Source: Thermoplasmata archaeon (GTDB taxonomy: Archaea > Thermoplasmatota > Thermoplasmata > Thermoplasmatales > Thermoplasmataceae). Taken from it: a DNA stretch of 64,000 nucleotides. The stretch covers positions 1-64,000 of the forward strand of contig JAJYRA010000041.1 of NCBI GenBank assembly GCA_021794355.1, written 5' to 3'. The notes under the pieces were generated by a model. The model saw nothing but the letters and a program-made list of their open reading frames with translations. It searched no databases and was not told where the DNA came from. This document shows positions 34,616 to 42,862 of the stretch, piece by piece; the first letter of the stretch is position 1; each line of letters opens with the position of its first letter. Both the position numbers and the translations under genes were made by a program.

Positions 34616-36997
34616 ATGGAAGTTTTGAACTATTGGATTAAATTGGACTATAATCACAATGAAAAGACATATACCGGAAAGGAGAAGATCCAGATTGAGG
34701 GGATCGAAAAAAATTTAGTAATCAACACTTCAGAACAGAACATTCAAAGGATCACGTTGAACGGAAAAAACGTAAATCTCCTGGATGGAAGAAGGGATGA
34801 TGAAAAAATAATAGATTCAGATCTGAAAGGAAGTGGATTGATTGAACTGGAATTTACATCAAAGCTAAATGAAGCACTAACTGGGTTATACCTTGCCCGA
34901 GCCTCAGATGGATCAGAAATGGCAACCACACAATTTGAATCAATAGGAGCAAGGAGGGCGTTTCCATGCTTTGACAACCCATCATTAAAGGCAACATTCG
35001 ACATTGAAATCAATACGGACTCTGATCTGGACGTCATTTCAAACATGCCTGAAAAAGAAGTCGTGAAAAGCGGTAAAACAAAAACCGTTAAGTTTCAGAG
35101 AACTCCAAAAATGTCAACATACCTGGTATATATAGGCATTGGGAAATTTGAAACGAAGGAAAGTAACTTTGAAGATGTAAAATTGTATCTTTCCGGTCTT
35201 AAGGGAAATCTGGACACAACCGATTTTCCACTGATTATGGCTGCCCAGTCCCTGGAATTTTTCAACAATTATTTTGGAATAAAGTATGTACTTCCAAAGA
35301 TGCATCTCATATCTGTACCTGAGTTTGCAGCAGGGGCAATGGAAAACTGGGGGGCAATCACTTTCAGGGAGGTTGCCATTCTGGTAAATAGGAGCACGGG
35401 TGGAGCAACCAGGAAGAGGGTTGCAGCAGTAATTGCCCATGAAATAGCTCACCAATGGTTCGGAAACCTTGTAACCATGAAATGGTGGAACGATCTGTGG
35501 TTGAATGAGAGTTTTGCAACTTTCATGATGTATAAGGTCGTGGAAAATTACTACCCCGAATGGAAGGTGACAGGGGATATGCTTCTCACAAGGGGGAGAG
35601 GGGCATTTACCGATGACTCACTTTTGAGTACCCACCCAATTGAGGCAAACGTAAAGGAACCAGAAGAGATAGAACAGATTTTTGATCAGATAAGCTACGG
35701 AAAGGGTGGCATGATATTGAGAATGATTGAGTCATACGTCGGTAAAGAAGATTTCAGGAAGGGGTTGCATGAATATCTTCAAAAGTTTTCCTATTCCAAC
35801 GCAGAGGGTGCAGATCTATGGAGGAGTATAGCAAAACAGTCAGGGAAACCCGTGGACAAAATAATGGAATCATGGGTAAAAAGAGAAGGCTATCCATTGT
35901 TGAAGGTGACCTTTGATAAGGATAAGATGAAAATTACGCAATCAAGATTCTACCTCGATGGGAAAGATGGTCCGGAAATCTGGCCTGTACCCCTCACTAT
36001 CTTGAGGGAGAAAGGGATAGAAAGTTCCCTTATGGAAGGCAGGGAATTAAAGATTGAAAGGGAAGGATTCATAAAGTTAAACGTGGAGGAAACAGGGTTT
36101 TACAGGGTGTTATATCCGGATGAATTTTATTCCAATCTGAAGAGTAACGTTACTAAATTGCAGTATGCAGACCTCATAGGTATAATGTCTGATTTATACG
36201 CATTCGTTGTATCTGGAAAAACAACGCTCTCAACCTATCTCGATACGGTAACTCAATTCTCAGATTCTGAAGAGCTAAACGTTGTCACGCAAGTATCCAA
36301 CGACATGGCTGAACTCAGGAACATTTTAGGTCCAAGGAATGATCTGGATGAAGTTTATTTAAAATTCCATGGGGAACAGGCAAGGAGGCTGGAAGAAAAG
36401 AAAACCCTGGATGTAAACGATTCCATTCTTTACGGTACTATCCTCAGGAGATTGGTGGAGGTTGATAAAAATAGGACCCATGAGCTGGCTTCAAAATTCC
36501 AGGCCATAGAATCAGAAAACCCTGACATAAGGGATTCAATAGCAATTGCATATGCAAAGGAGACCCAGGATATTAGGAAAATCCAGGAAAAGCTGTTCAC
36601 GCTTAAGAGCGATGAAGATAGGGTAAAACTAATGGTGGCTACCGGGCACATTCCAGGGGAAGAGGCATTTTCATCCATGTTCGATCTCATAGAACGGGGA
36701 AAAATAAAGAAACAGGATGTGGCCTCCTATTTCACATCCTTTGGATCATACATTGAAAATCGTGAACTTGCAATGACAAAACTCAGTAAAATGACTTCAA
36801 AGCTCATGGATATCTTCAGTGGATCTGGCATGGCTTCTAATCTTATATTTGCCCTGACACCCCTGGTCGGTCTCAACCATGTGGACGAAATAGAAAAACT
36901 TCTGGAAAACATGAAAAATCCGAAGATTGAAAGAGGCATTAGCAAAGGCATGGAAAGACTGAGGATAAATCAGAAGCTTTTGGAGAGGCTTGCATAA
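34616..36997 (+). CDS. M1 aminopeptidase, tricorn interacting factor F2/F3 type
   Basis: A 793-aa zinc aminopeptidase that trims oligopeptides delivered by tricorn. The exopeptidase motif GAMENWGAITFRE precedes HEIAHQWFGNLVTM (zinc His 275 and 279, catalytic Glu 276) and WWNDLWLNESFATF (third zinc ligand Glu). The C-terminal half is an alpha-helical solenoid. I start at the ATG at 34616 (MEVLNYWIKLDYN), which matches the F3 factor N terminus of Thermoplasma; a GTG at 34568 would add 16 residues. A TATA-like CTATTTATATTG is at about 34557-34568. F2 and F3 are close paralogues and I cannot choose between them. Confidence 0.94.
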   Translation: MEVLNYWIKLDYNHNEKTYTGKEKIQIEGIEKNLVINTSEQNIQRITLNGKNVNLLDGRRDDEKIIDSDLKGSGLIELEFTSKLNEALTGLYLARASDGSEMATTQFESIGARRAFPCFDNPSLKATFDIEINTDSDLDVISNMPEKEVVKSGKTKTVKFQRTPKMSTYLVYIGIGKFETKESNFEDVKLYLSGLKGNLDTTDFPLIMAAQSLEFFNNYFGIKYVLPKMHLISVPEFAAGAMENWGAITFREVAILVNRSTGGATRKRVAAVIAHEIAHQWFGNLVTMKWWNDLWLNESFATFMMYKVVENYYPEWKVTGDMLLTRGRGAFTDDSLLSTHPIEANVKEPEEIEQIFDQISYGKGGMILRMIESYVGKEDFRKGLHEYLQKFSYSNAEGADLWRSIAKQSGKPVDKIMESWVKREGYPLLKVTFDKDKMKITQSRFYLDGKDGPEIWPVPLTILREKGIESSLMEGRELKIEREGFIKLNVEETGFYRVLYPDEFYSNLKSNVTKLQYADLIGIMSDLYAFVVSGKTTLSTYLDTVTQFSDSEELNVVTQVSNDMAELRNILGPRNDLDEVYLKFHGEQARRLEEKKTLDVNDSILYGTILRRLVEVDKNRTHELASKFQAIESENPDIRDSIAIAYAKETQDIRKIQEKLFTLKSDEDRVKLMVATGHIPGEEAFSSMFDLIERGKIKKQDVASYFTSFGSYIENRELAMTKLSKMTSKLMDIFSGSGMASNLIFALTPLVGLNHVDEIEKLLENMKNPKIERGISKGMERLRINQKLLERLA

Positions 36998-37098
36998 ATT
37001 TTATCCATACCATAAAAATTTAAGAAAAAGTTTGCTAATTTTAAACATTGGTAAAAAAGAGATTATTTATGGTAATAACAATATGGACAGTAAGGGAG

Positions 37099-37671
37099 AT
37101 GAAAGAAGTGAGTGGAGAATTAACAAGAAGCCAAAAAAACTTTTTAAACAAATTAGTGGAAGAGTCTGCAGAGCGTCTGGAAGCATCGGAAAAGTATCTT
37201 AAAACCATGGGAAAAGGGGATATATCAGAGCTTACGGTGCAGGAAGCATCCAGATTAATAGACGAGCTTACAAAGATAAAGGTGGAAAACGGTGGTAGGG
37301 CAGGTGGAACGGGTGGTCCAACACCAAAACAAAAATCCTTCATATCTAAACTCCAGGATTCTGAGGAGAGAATATCTTTCACAAAACAATTCCTTGAAAG
37401 ATATGATAAAAAGTCCGTGGATGATCTGGATATCAAGGAAGCATCGATGCTCATTGATGGATTGATGGATAAAAAGGGAGACCAGGATAAAAGTGCAAGG
37501 CAGACAGACTTCCAGGCCACTCCAAAACAGGTAAATTTTATCAGGAACCTCCAGAAAACAGAGAGAGATCAAAAGATAGTTGAGGATTTTCTAAAGTCTG
37601 CTGGAAAAAAGACACTTGAGGAGATAACAAGAACCGAGGCAAGCACCTTAATAGAGAAGTTAAAGGTCTGA
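37099..37671 (+). CDS. Three-repeat helical protein (DUF3072-like units)
   Basis: About 190 aa made of three ~55-residue repeats, each with the pattern T-x-x-Q-x-x-F-hydrophobic...L, a charged helix, then EAS-x-L-I-x-x-L. Visible ends are VQEASRLIDELTK, IKEASMLIDGLMD and RTEASTLIEKLKV. The EAS..I..L motif recalls the small bacterial DUF3072 unit. The first two repeats are separated by a Gly-rich linker (GGRAGGTGGPTPKQ). The ATG at 37099 fits a TATA-like GATTATTTATGG about 30 nt upstream; the longer open frame from 37048 is less likely. The function is unknown. Confidence 0.6.
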   Translation: MKEVSGELTRSQKNFLNKLVEESAERLEASEKYLKTMGKGDISELTVQEASRLIDELTKIKVENGGRAGGTGGPTPKQKSFISKLQDSEERISFTKQFLERYDKKSVDDLDIKEASMLIDGLMDKKGDQDKSARQTDFQATPKQVNFIRNLQKTERDQKIVEDFLKSAGKKTLEEITRTEASTLIEKLKV

Positions 37672-37766
37672 TCTCATCTCACAAAAAGGGGTTAATTTAT
37701 CTGAATAAGTGGAAATATCAAACTAAATCATGCATATGATTTTATTTTCCTTTTACATGATGATAT

Positions 37767-38333
37767 ATGAAAGGGGTAAGCAGTGCTACCGATCTCATCA
37801 TAGAAAATAACCCCATGTATTCTTTGATGGTGAAAAGCGGAATAGTGAATTACACAAGCCTGGCTAGGAAGATAAAAAAACAGGTGGAATCAATGACCGG
37901 AAAGGAGGTAAAGCTGAACACTCTTGTGAAATACATAACATCCATTACGCCCAATCTGCAGGAAGACTACCAGATAAACTATCTCAAAAGATCTAACCTA
38001 AACGTGGAATTTAGGTTTTCTGAAAGGGAGGGAAATACCGTAGATCCCTCTAATAACGACATATTTCTCGTTTATAAGGCTGCGGATAGATTCCGGTATC
38101 TGGTAAGGAACGATCCGGATGGAAAATTGGCCTGCATCAGAATCACCCTTCCTGAAGATGCAAAAAAGGCACCCGGTATTACCCTGTTTGTTGTGGAATA
38201 TCTGATGATGCAGCAAATATCCATTGAAAAGATTTATCGTTTCGATCTTGAAATAATCCTGGTGTGTGGCATAGATGTTGCCAATCAAGTAATTTCTAGC
38301 CTCAGTGATCTTCTCTTCAAGTCCAATGCCTGA
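37767..38333 (+). CDS. Unidentified 188-aa protein with HTH-like N-terminal part
   Basis: The N-terminal ~65 residues (IVNYTSLARKIKKQVESMTG ... LNTLVKYITSI) look like a helix-turn-helix. The C-terminal part alternates strands and helices, with GKLACIRITLPEDAKKAPGI and IIVCG-like hydrophobic strands, in the manner of ACT-type domains. A ligand-responsive regulator is possible. I do not recognise a specific family. It stands alone, ending before the metE leader. Confidence 0.5.
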   Translation: MKGVSSATDLIIENNPMYSLMVKSGIVNYTSLARKIKKQVESMTGKEVKLNTLVKYITSITPNLQEDYQINYLKRSNLNVEFRFSEREGNTVDPSNNDIFLVYKAADRFRYLVRNDPDGKLACIRITLPEDAKKAPGITLFVVEYLMMQQISIEKIYRFDLEIILVCGIDVANQVISSLSDLLFKSNA

Positions 38334-38599
38334 AAATTACACTCAAGAAACTCGCGGAATGCGAGCTTCATCATAGTTATTTTTCAACATAAATTTTTAT
38401 GAATTATTACTTTTAATAATATTTTATAAAAGAAGAATTTAATATGAACGGTCCATGAGTAAAATTGTGCAATCCAGTATTTCCCATGATCTGGCCATCA
38501 ATCGTTAAACCTATGGAGAACATTCCATAGAAAAAAAATGAAGGTGAGTTCTTCTAATAATAGGAAATAATAAAATTGCAAAAGAAAATGGGAGATTAA
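38334..38599 (+). promoter_or_regulatory. Leader region of the split metE operon
   Basis: The region holds an AT-rich promoter zone (TTTTAATAATATTTTATAAA near 38411-38430). Next come a perfect hairpin CTATGGA/TCCATAG (38511-38517 and 38524-38530, loop GAACAT) followed by eight A, and a 10-codon frame MKVSSSNNRK at 38538-38570 ending 29 nt before the metE start. Whether the hairpin or mini-frame regulates is not shown. Confidence 0.3.
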
Positions 38600-39499
38600 A
38601 TGAGAATTGAAACACTTATATATGGAATTTACCCAAGAAGCGATAGATTGAGATTGGAATATGGCAGGCTGGAAAGGGGAGTTGAAACAACTGAAAAGAT
38701 AAAGGATATCATAAGGGAAGAGAAGTCCAACTTTTACCAGATGACGAAAGGAATAAACTTTGTGACAGATCCTTTATTCAACTGGTATGACGTTTTCAGG
38801 TCCATTTCTCTCTCAGTGGATGGTATTTCCTTGGGTCCTCTTAGGAGATACCTCGAAACTAATACGTTTTACAGGGAGCCAGAGATAACACGTTTGGGTG
38901 AGTTAAAGTTGGACGTACTGGAACCACTGGAATTTGAAGATAATCCGCCTTTTCCGATGTTTCAGAATGATCATAGAGGAGTACTCCCAATCTTCCCTGA
39001 GCCCAGTTCAATGTATTCCATGTCTAGTGTGAGCCCGGAAGTGGGAGAAAAGGAGTTCTCCCTAAAACTGTTAAAGATATATGACAGAATAGCAGGACAA
39101 TTCAATTCCGGGCAAATTGTAATCTTCTCACCGAAGGCCACTTACCAGAATATGGAAATATATAAAGAGTTAAGTTCATCCCGGCAACTGTTCCTTGTTT
39201 TGAACGAAAGTGTGAAAGAGGGTAGTTTCGAGAATCTTTCATTCAAATTTGAATCAATTATTGTACCGGATAAAAAATATCTTGATCTGGCCCAGAACAA
39301 TTCCATAAAACCCGGTCTTCAGATGTTAGATTCCCACAATACCAGGATTGAAACTGTGGAAGAATTGAAAAAGGAATTGTTAACAATAGAAAACGCCACT
39401 GGCATTAAAAACCTGATTGTTACACACAGGGATTATATGGACTTCCTTCCAAGAACCATTGCGGACAGAAAGGTAAAAATTTTGAAGGAGATGAACTGA
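38600..39499 (+). CDS. MetE N-terminal-domain-like protein
   Basis: A 299-aa protein resembling the N-terminal half of cobalamin-independent methionine synthase (TIM-barrel-type; LIYGIYPRSDRLRLEYGRLE, then DPLFNWYDVFRSIS and DVLEPLEFEDNPPFPMF). In many archaea the two halves are separate genes, and the N half lacks the catalytic zinc site. It ends one base before the ATG of the C-terminal half, so both are translated together. It probably supports methyl-donor binding, but the exact role of the archaeal N half is not settled. Confidence 0.72.
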   Translation: MRIETLIYGIYPRSDRLRLEYGRLERGVETTEKIKDIIREEKSNFYQMTKGINFVTDPLFNWYDVFRSISLSVDGISLGPLRRYLETNTFYREPEITRLGELKLDVLEPLEFEDNPPFPMFQNDHRGVLPIFPEPSSMYSMSSVSPEVGEKEFSLKLLKIYDRIAGQFNSGQIVIFSPKATYQNMEIYKELSSSRQLFLVLNESVKEGSFENLSFKFESIIVPDKKYLDLAQNNSIKPGLQMLDSHNTRIETVEELKKELLTIENATGIKNLIVTHRDYMDFLPRTIADRKVKILKEMN

Positions 39500-40531
39500 A
39501 TGGCAGCAAAATTGATAACACAGGAAATAGGGAGTTTCAGGAAGCCAGAATACCTGAGCAAAAAATTTCATTCCATTGAAGGTACACAAGAATATGTAGA
39601 TCTATCCCAGAAAGCCACAGTGGAAACACTGGAGGTATTTGACAGAGCAGGACTGGATAATATAGGCGTTGGAGGGGAGATGTTCAGGTGGGAAATGTAT
39701 GAACATCTGGCAAAACGTGTTACAAACATTGAGTTTTATGGCCTTGTGAGATCCTTTGACAATAGATATTACAAGAAAGGAAGCGTAATTGGGGTGCCGG
39801 AGAGAAAGGAATCCTTCCACAGGGAAGAGCTGGAACATGTAATGAAGGATACAAATAAGAGCATAAAGGTACCAATCACAGGGGCCTATACCATGATGGA
39901 TTGGTCTTTCAACGAACATTACAGGAGCAGGAGGGAACTTGCCATGAAATTTGCCGATCTGATTCACCAGGAGATCGAGGATTTACAGAAAACATGGAAA
40001 AAATCTGGAAGAAGGGAACAGTTGCAGATTCAAATCGATGAACCGGCAACAACAACTCACCCCTCTGAAATGGACATAGTCGTTGAATCAATGAACAGGT
40101 CAATGGAGAAATTCAGGGATATTGAATTTACGTTGCATGTTTGTTATAGCAAGGATTACAGGATCCTTTACGACGTGGTTCCAGACATGGGGTTCCATGG
40201 ATACAACTTGGAATATGCCAACAGGGATTCACTCATAGTAAGGAAAGAGGAAAGGGAAGGATACGATGACCTGAAATATTTCAAAACCGTAAACGATACA
40301 CTCAAGGAAAAGAGATTTATCGGACTTGGGGTGACAGATGTGCACATAGATACGGTGGAATCCCAGGAACTAATAGAAAACAGGATAAATTATGCCCTTG
40401 GGATCCTAGAAGATCCTTCTCTTGTAAGAATCAACCCGGATTGCGGCCTGAGAACCAGATCTAGGGAAATTGGATACGAGAAGTTATTGAATATGGTCAG
40501 AGCGACCAGAAATGTGGAAAAAGATATGTGA
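39500..40531 (+). CDS. metE: Methionine synthase, core MetE (zinc catalytic half)
   Basis: A 343-aa archaeal core MetE. Zinc ligands are visible in FTLHVCYSKDY (His-x-Cys), and the last Cys is in INPDCGLRTRS; an acidic site is in QIDEPATTTHPSE. It transfers a methyl group to homocysteine to make methionine; archaeal core enzymes may use a methyl-corrinoid or other C1 donor. It is joined to the N-terminal-like gene without gap. S-adenosylmethionine synthetase at 46254 would use the product. Confidence 0.88.
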   Translation: MAAKLITQEIGSFRKPEYLSKKFHSIEGTQEYVDLSQKATVETLEVFDRAGLDNIGVGGEMFRWEMYEHLAKRVTNIEFYGLVRSFDNRYYKKGSVIGVPERKESFHREELEHVMKDTNKSIKVPITGAYTMMDWSFNEHYRSRRELAMKFADLIHQEIEDLQKTWKKSGRREQLQIQIDEPATTTHPSEMDIVVESMNRSMEKFRDIEFTLHVCYSKDYRILYDVVPDMGFHGYNLEYANRDSLIVRKEEREGYDDLKYFKTVNDTLKEKRFIGLGVTDVHIDTVESQELIENRINYALGILEDPSLVRINPDCGLRTRSREIGYEKLLNMVRATRNVEKDM

Positions 40532-40619
40532 TCAATAAGAAAAAATTACATCCCCTCACATTCTCTTTTGAGAATCTTACTTGATGAAAAATTTATAATC
40601 TAACCCGCTATGAGAAAGT

Positions 40620-41486
40620 ATGGAAGTGGAACAGTACCTGAGTAATTTAAGCTTTTCTGAACTGAGGGAACTTGCCAAAAAAAGTGGAATTAAATCGATA
40701 CCGAGAGCATATAAAAAAACAGACCTCGTAAAATATATACTGGAAAATAACAGTAAGGAAACAATTCAGGAATGGATTAAGAAGGAACAAAAAGCATCGG
40801 ATAAACGGAATGAAAACCACAAGGAAAAAAAAGGAGAAAAGGGGGAAAAAGGCTTTCCAAGACATGAGTATATTGTGGATCTTCAAAAAGAAAGAGTTCA
40901 CAGAATAGTGGTTGAAGCAGTATGTAAAAACCTGAAGGAAGATCTCCCAAAGTCAGCAGGGGTAAATTTTTATGACGAAATGAGTGATAAACTTCTAAAA
41001 TACCTTCATGAGGTCTTTGTGGAGCAGTTGGATGATAGGGATGAAAAGTATTTTGAACTGAGATGCGCCAACTGGTTAACCTATAAAATGAAAGAAATTG
41101 CTGCTCTGAGAACAAGGCACACCTTACCAGGCACAGGAGAATTGAGACTTGTGGGATTTGACGTGGACGGCCTACCCTATGTGGTAGGAGAGTTCATCGA
41201 ACAAGGGGTCACAGTGGAAAAGTTTAATGGGGCCATTGAAAGCACGAAGAAAGTTCTGGAAACCTATGGTGGAAGGATAGGGAAAAAACACAAAGAAGCT
41301 TGGTTAAGGCTCTGTTTCTTTGTGCCGGAAAAATATTCTAATAACCTACTTGAAATCATAAAGCAGAATAAAGCCGTTAATGAAAGTGGGGTTATGAGAG
41401 TCAAAAGGGGGCTTCTGAAAGCCGATCACCACATTAAGATTTTAGCCTATAAAACAGAAGGAAAGAAGTTTGTGGACATACTTTAG
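40620..41486 (+). CDS. SAP-like DNA-binding protein with possible nuclease fold
   Basis: A 288-aa protein. Residues 1-40 (YLSNLSFSELRELAKKSGI ... KTDLVKYIL) match the SAP/Rho-N helix-extended-helix that binds DNA or RNA. A very basic linker with repeated KGEKGEKG follows. The C-terminal ~180 residues contain GELRLVGFDVDGLPYVVGEF and YGGRIGKKHKEAWLR, which could be a restriction-endonuclease-like core (D ... E). This second call is weak. The TATA-like ATTTATAATCTA lies about 30 nt before the ATG at 40620. Confidence 0.6.
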   Translation: MEVEQYLSNLSFSELRELAKKSGIKSIPRAYKKTDLVKYILENNSKETIQEWIKKEQKASDKRNENHKEKKGEKGEKGFPRHEYIVDLQKERVHRIVVEAVCKNLKEDLPKSAGVNFYDEMSDKLLKYLHEVFVEQLDDRDEKYFELRCANWLTYKMKEIAALRTRHTLPGTGELRLVGFDVDGLPYVVGEFIEQGVTVEKFNGAIESTKKVLETYGGRIGKKHKEAWLRLCFFVPEKYSNNLLEIIKQNKAVNESGVMRVKRGLLKADHHIKILAYKTEGKKFVDIL

Positions 41487-41490
41487 TATT

Positions 41491-41688
41491 TCACCAATTT
41501 TTAGAAATGTCAGGAATATGAAGATGGAGCTTTCTGGCTATTTCAATCATGGGTCTCATGAGTAGTTCCCCACTCTCTGTTACAAACATATAGACACCCA
41601 CAACCTCACTTCCAGAAGGGAAAATAATATGGGAAGGGAACGCAAAGCAACTCGGAAACAACCCAAAATTAGGGTTTCTTAAAGTTAT
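41491..41688 (-). CDS. Possible small protein or gene remnant
   Basis: An open minus-strand frame of 65 codons, without a good ATG near its start, reads NFGLFPSCFAFPSHIIFP, then VYMFVTESGELLMRPMIEIA, ending at 41491. The composition looks coding. A TTG could start it, or it is the end of a lost gene. The rest of the 41487-41791 gap is promoter DNA for the ABC transporter. Confidence 0.35.
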   Translation of the reverse strand: MTLRNPNFGLFPSCFAFPSHIIFPSGSEVVGVYMFVTESGELLMRPMIEIARKLHLHIPDISKNW

Positions 41689-41707
41689 CTTTTACATTCT
41701 AATTATA

Positions 41708-41743
41708 CCAATATAGAAGTATAGAACCTACTAATTATATTGG
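41708..41743 (+). promoter_or_regulatory. Inverted repeat in the ABC transporter promoter
   Basis: CCAATATA (41708-41715) and TATATTGG (41736-41743) are perfect 8-bp inverted repeats, 20 bp apart, about 50-85 nt before the transporter start. Both arms lie in CTAATTATA-type sequences that could also be TATA boxes. This may be an operator for a metal- or nutrient-responsive regulator. Confidence 0.35.
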
Positions 41744-41791
41744 GAAACAGGTAAATATGGACTTCTGGATGAACCGCCACCAGTGATTAAA

Positions 41792-42862
41792 ATGGAAGGA
41801 AAAATGAAAATATTGCTGAGCGTAGTGCTGGCGGTCATTATTGTCGCAAGCGGCATAGGTGTATACGAGTACTACGGAACGCATTCAAAACAGAAAGTGG
41901 TAGTAATTTACGCAGACTACTCCCCGTCACTTGTTCAACCCCTGTTCAACGATTTCCAAAATGCAACAGGAATAAAGGTAGTTGTTCAGTACGGAGCTAT
42001 GGGTACGCTGCAGGGCAAGCTCATTTCATCCAAGGGAAGCCCACAGGCGGATGTACTCTTTGGAGGAGCCCCATCAGCCTACATAAGTGTAAAGAATCAG
42101 GGAATACTTCAGAGTTACAAGCCTCCTGCAATTGCCAACCAGAGTGAATATATAGGCAATCATGTGTTGTGGAGATCTGGAAATTGGACATGGTTCCCAT
42201 ACAGCTATGCGGTCCTTGGGCTATCCATAAACTATAAGCTTCTTGCGAACTCGTCCGATCCAACGAATTTCACTCAGCTCACCAGTCCTGAGTACAAGGG
42301 AAAGTTAGTGCTGGAAAATCCAACAACGTCTACCACAACGGGCATAGCATTCTACTCCATGGTTGAACAGTACTATATTGACCACTATGGAAATACTACG
42401 GGAACACAGATGTTCACATCATATATGCGCGGACTCTTCAACAATAGCGTTGCACAAACACCATCTGACGACGAAAACGCTGAAGTTGTACTTGGACAGG
42501 GAGGTGGAGCAATCACAATTGACTGGTCATACATGCCAACTCTCTATGACCAACTGAATGGATATACGCTTAAGCCAGATCTCCTGTCCACCGCGGTTCT
42601 CGGTGCATCGGCGATGGCACTGATCAATGGAGCCCCTCACCAGAGCAATGCTGAAGCTTTCGTGAACTGGATACTCTCCAAGCAGGGTCAGACCGACATT
42701 GGAATAATACTGCACAAACCCCCGGTCATAACTGGTGTGCCCATACCTGCAGGGTCTTTCTCTCTGAATAGCATAATTCCCGTGGCATTCCCATATAGCC
42801 AGTCCTTTACATCTACTCATGCCACTCAAATCGATAACCTGTTCCAGACGTACGATGCTTGA
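41792..42862 (+). CDS. ABC transporter solute-binding protein (Fe3+-type)
   Basis: About 356 aa. The N-terminal membrane anchor/signal (MKILLSVVLAVIIVASGIG) is followed by a periplasmic-binding fold of the ferric-ion/2-aminoethylphosphonate class: KVVVIYADYSPSLVQPLFNDF, QADVLFGGAPSAYI, and VLGLSINYKLL. It would catch the ligand outside the membrane for the double permease encoded next. The start may be ATG 41792 (used here) or ATG 41804, which follows GGAAGGA. The stop overlaps the permease ATG by one base. Confidence 0.86.
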   Translation: MEGKMKILLSVVLAVIIVASGIGVYEYYGTHSKQKVVVIYADYSPSLVQPLFNDFQNATGIKVVVQYGAMGTLQGKLISSKGSPQADVLFGGAPSAYISVKNQGILQSYKPPAIANQSEYIGNHVLWRSGNWTWFPYSYAVLGLSINYKLLANSSDPTNFTQLTSPEYKGKLVLENPTTSTTTGIAFYSMVEQYYIDHYGNTTGTQMFTSYMRGLFNNSVAQTPSDDENAEVVLGQGGGAITIDWSYMPTLYDQLNGYTLKPDLLSTAVLGASAMALINGAPHQSNAEAFVNWILSKQGQTDIGIILHKPPVITGVPIPAGSFSLNSIIPVAFPYSQSFTSTHATQIDNLFQTYDA

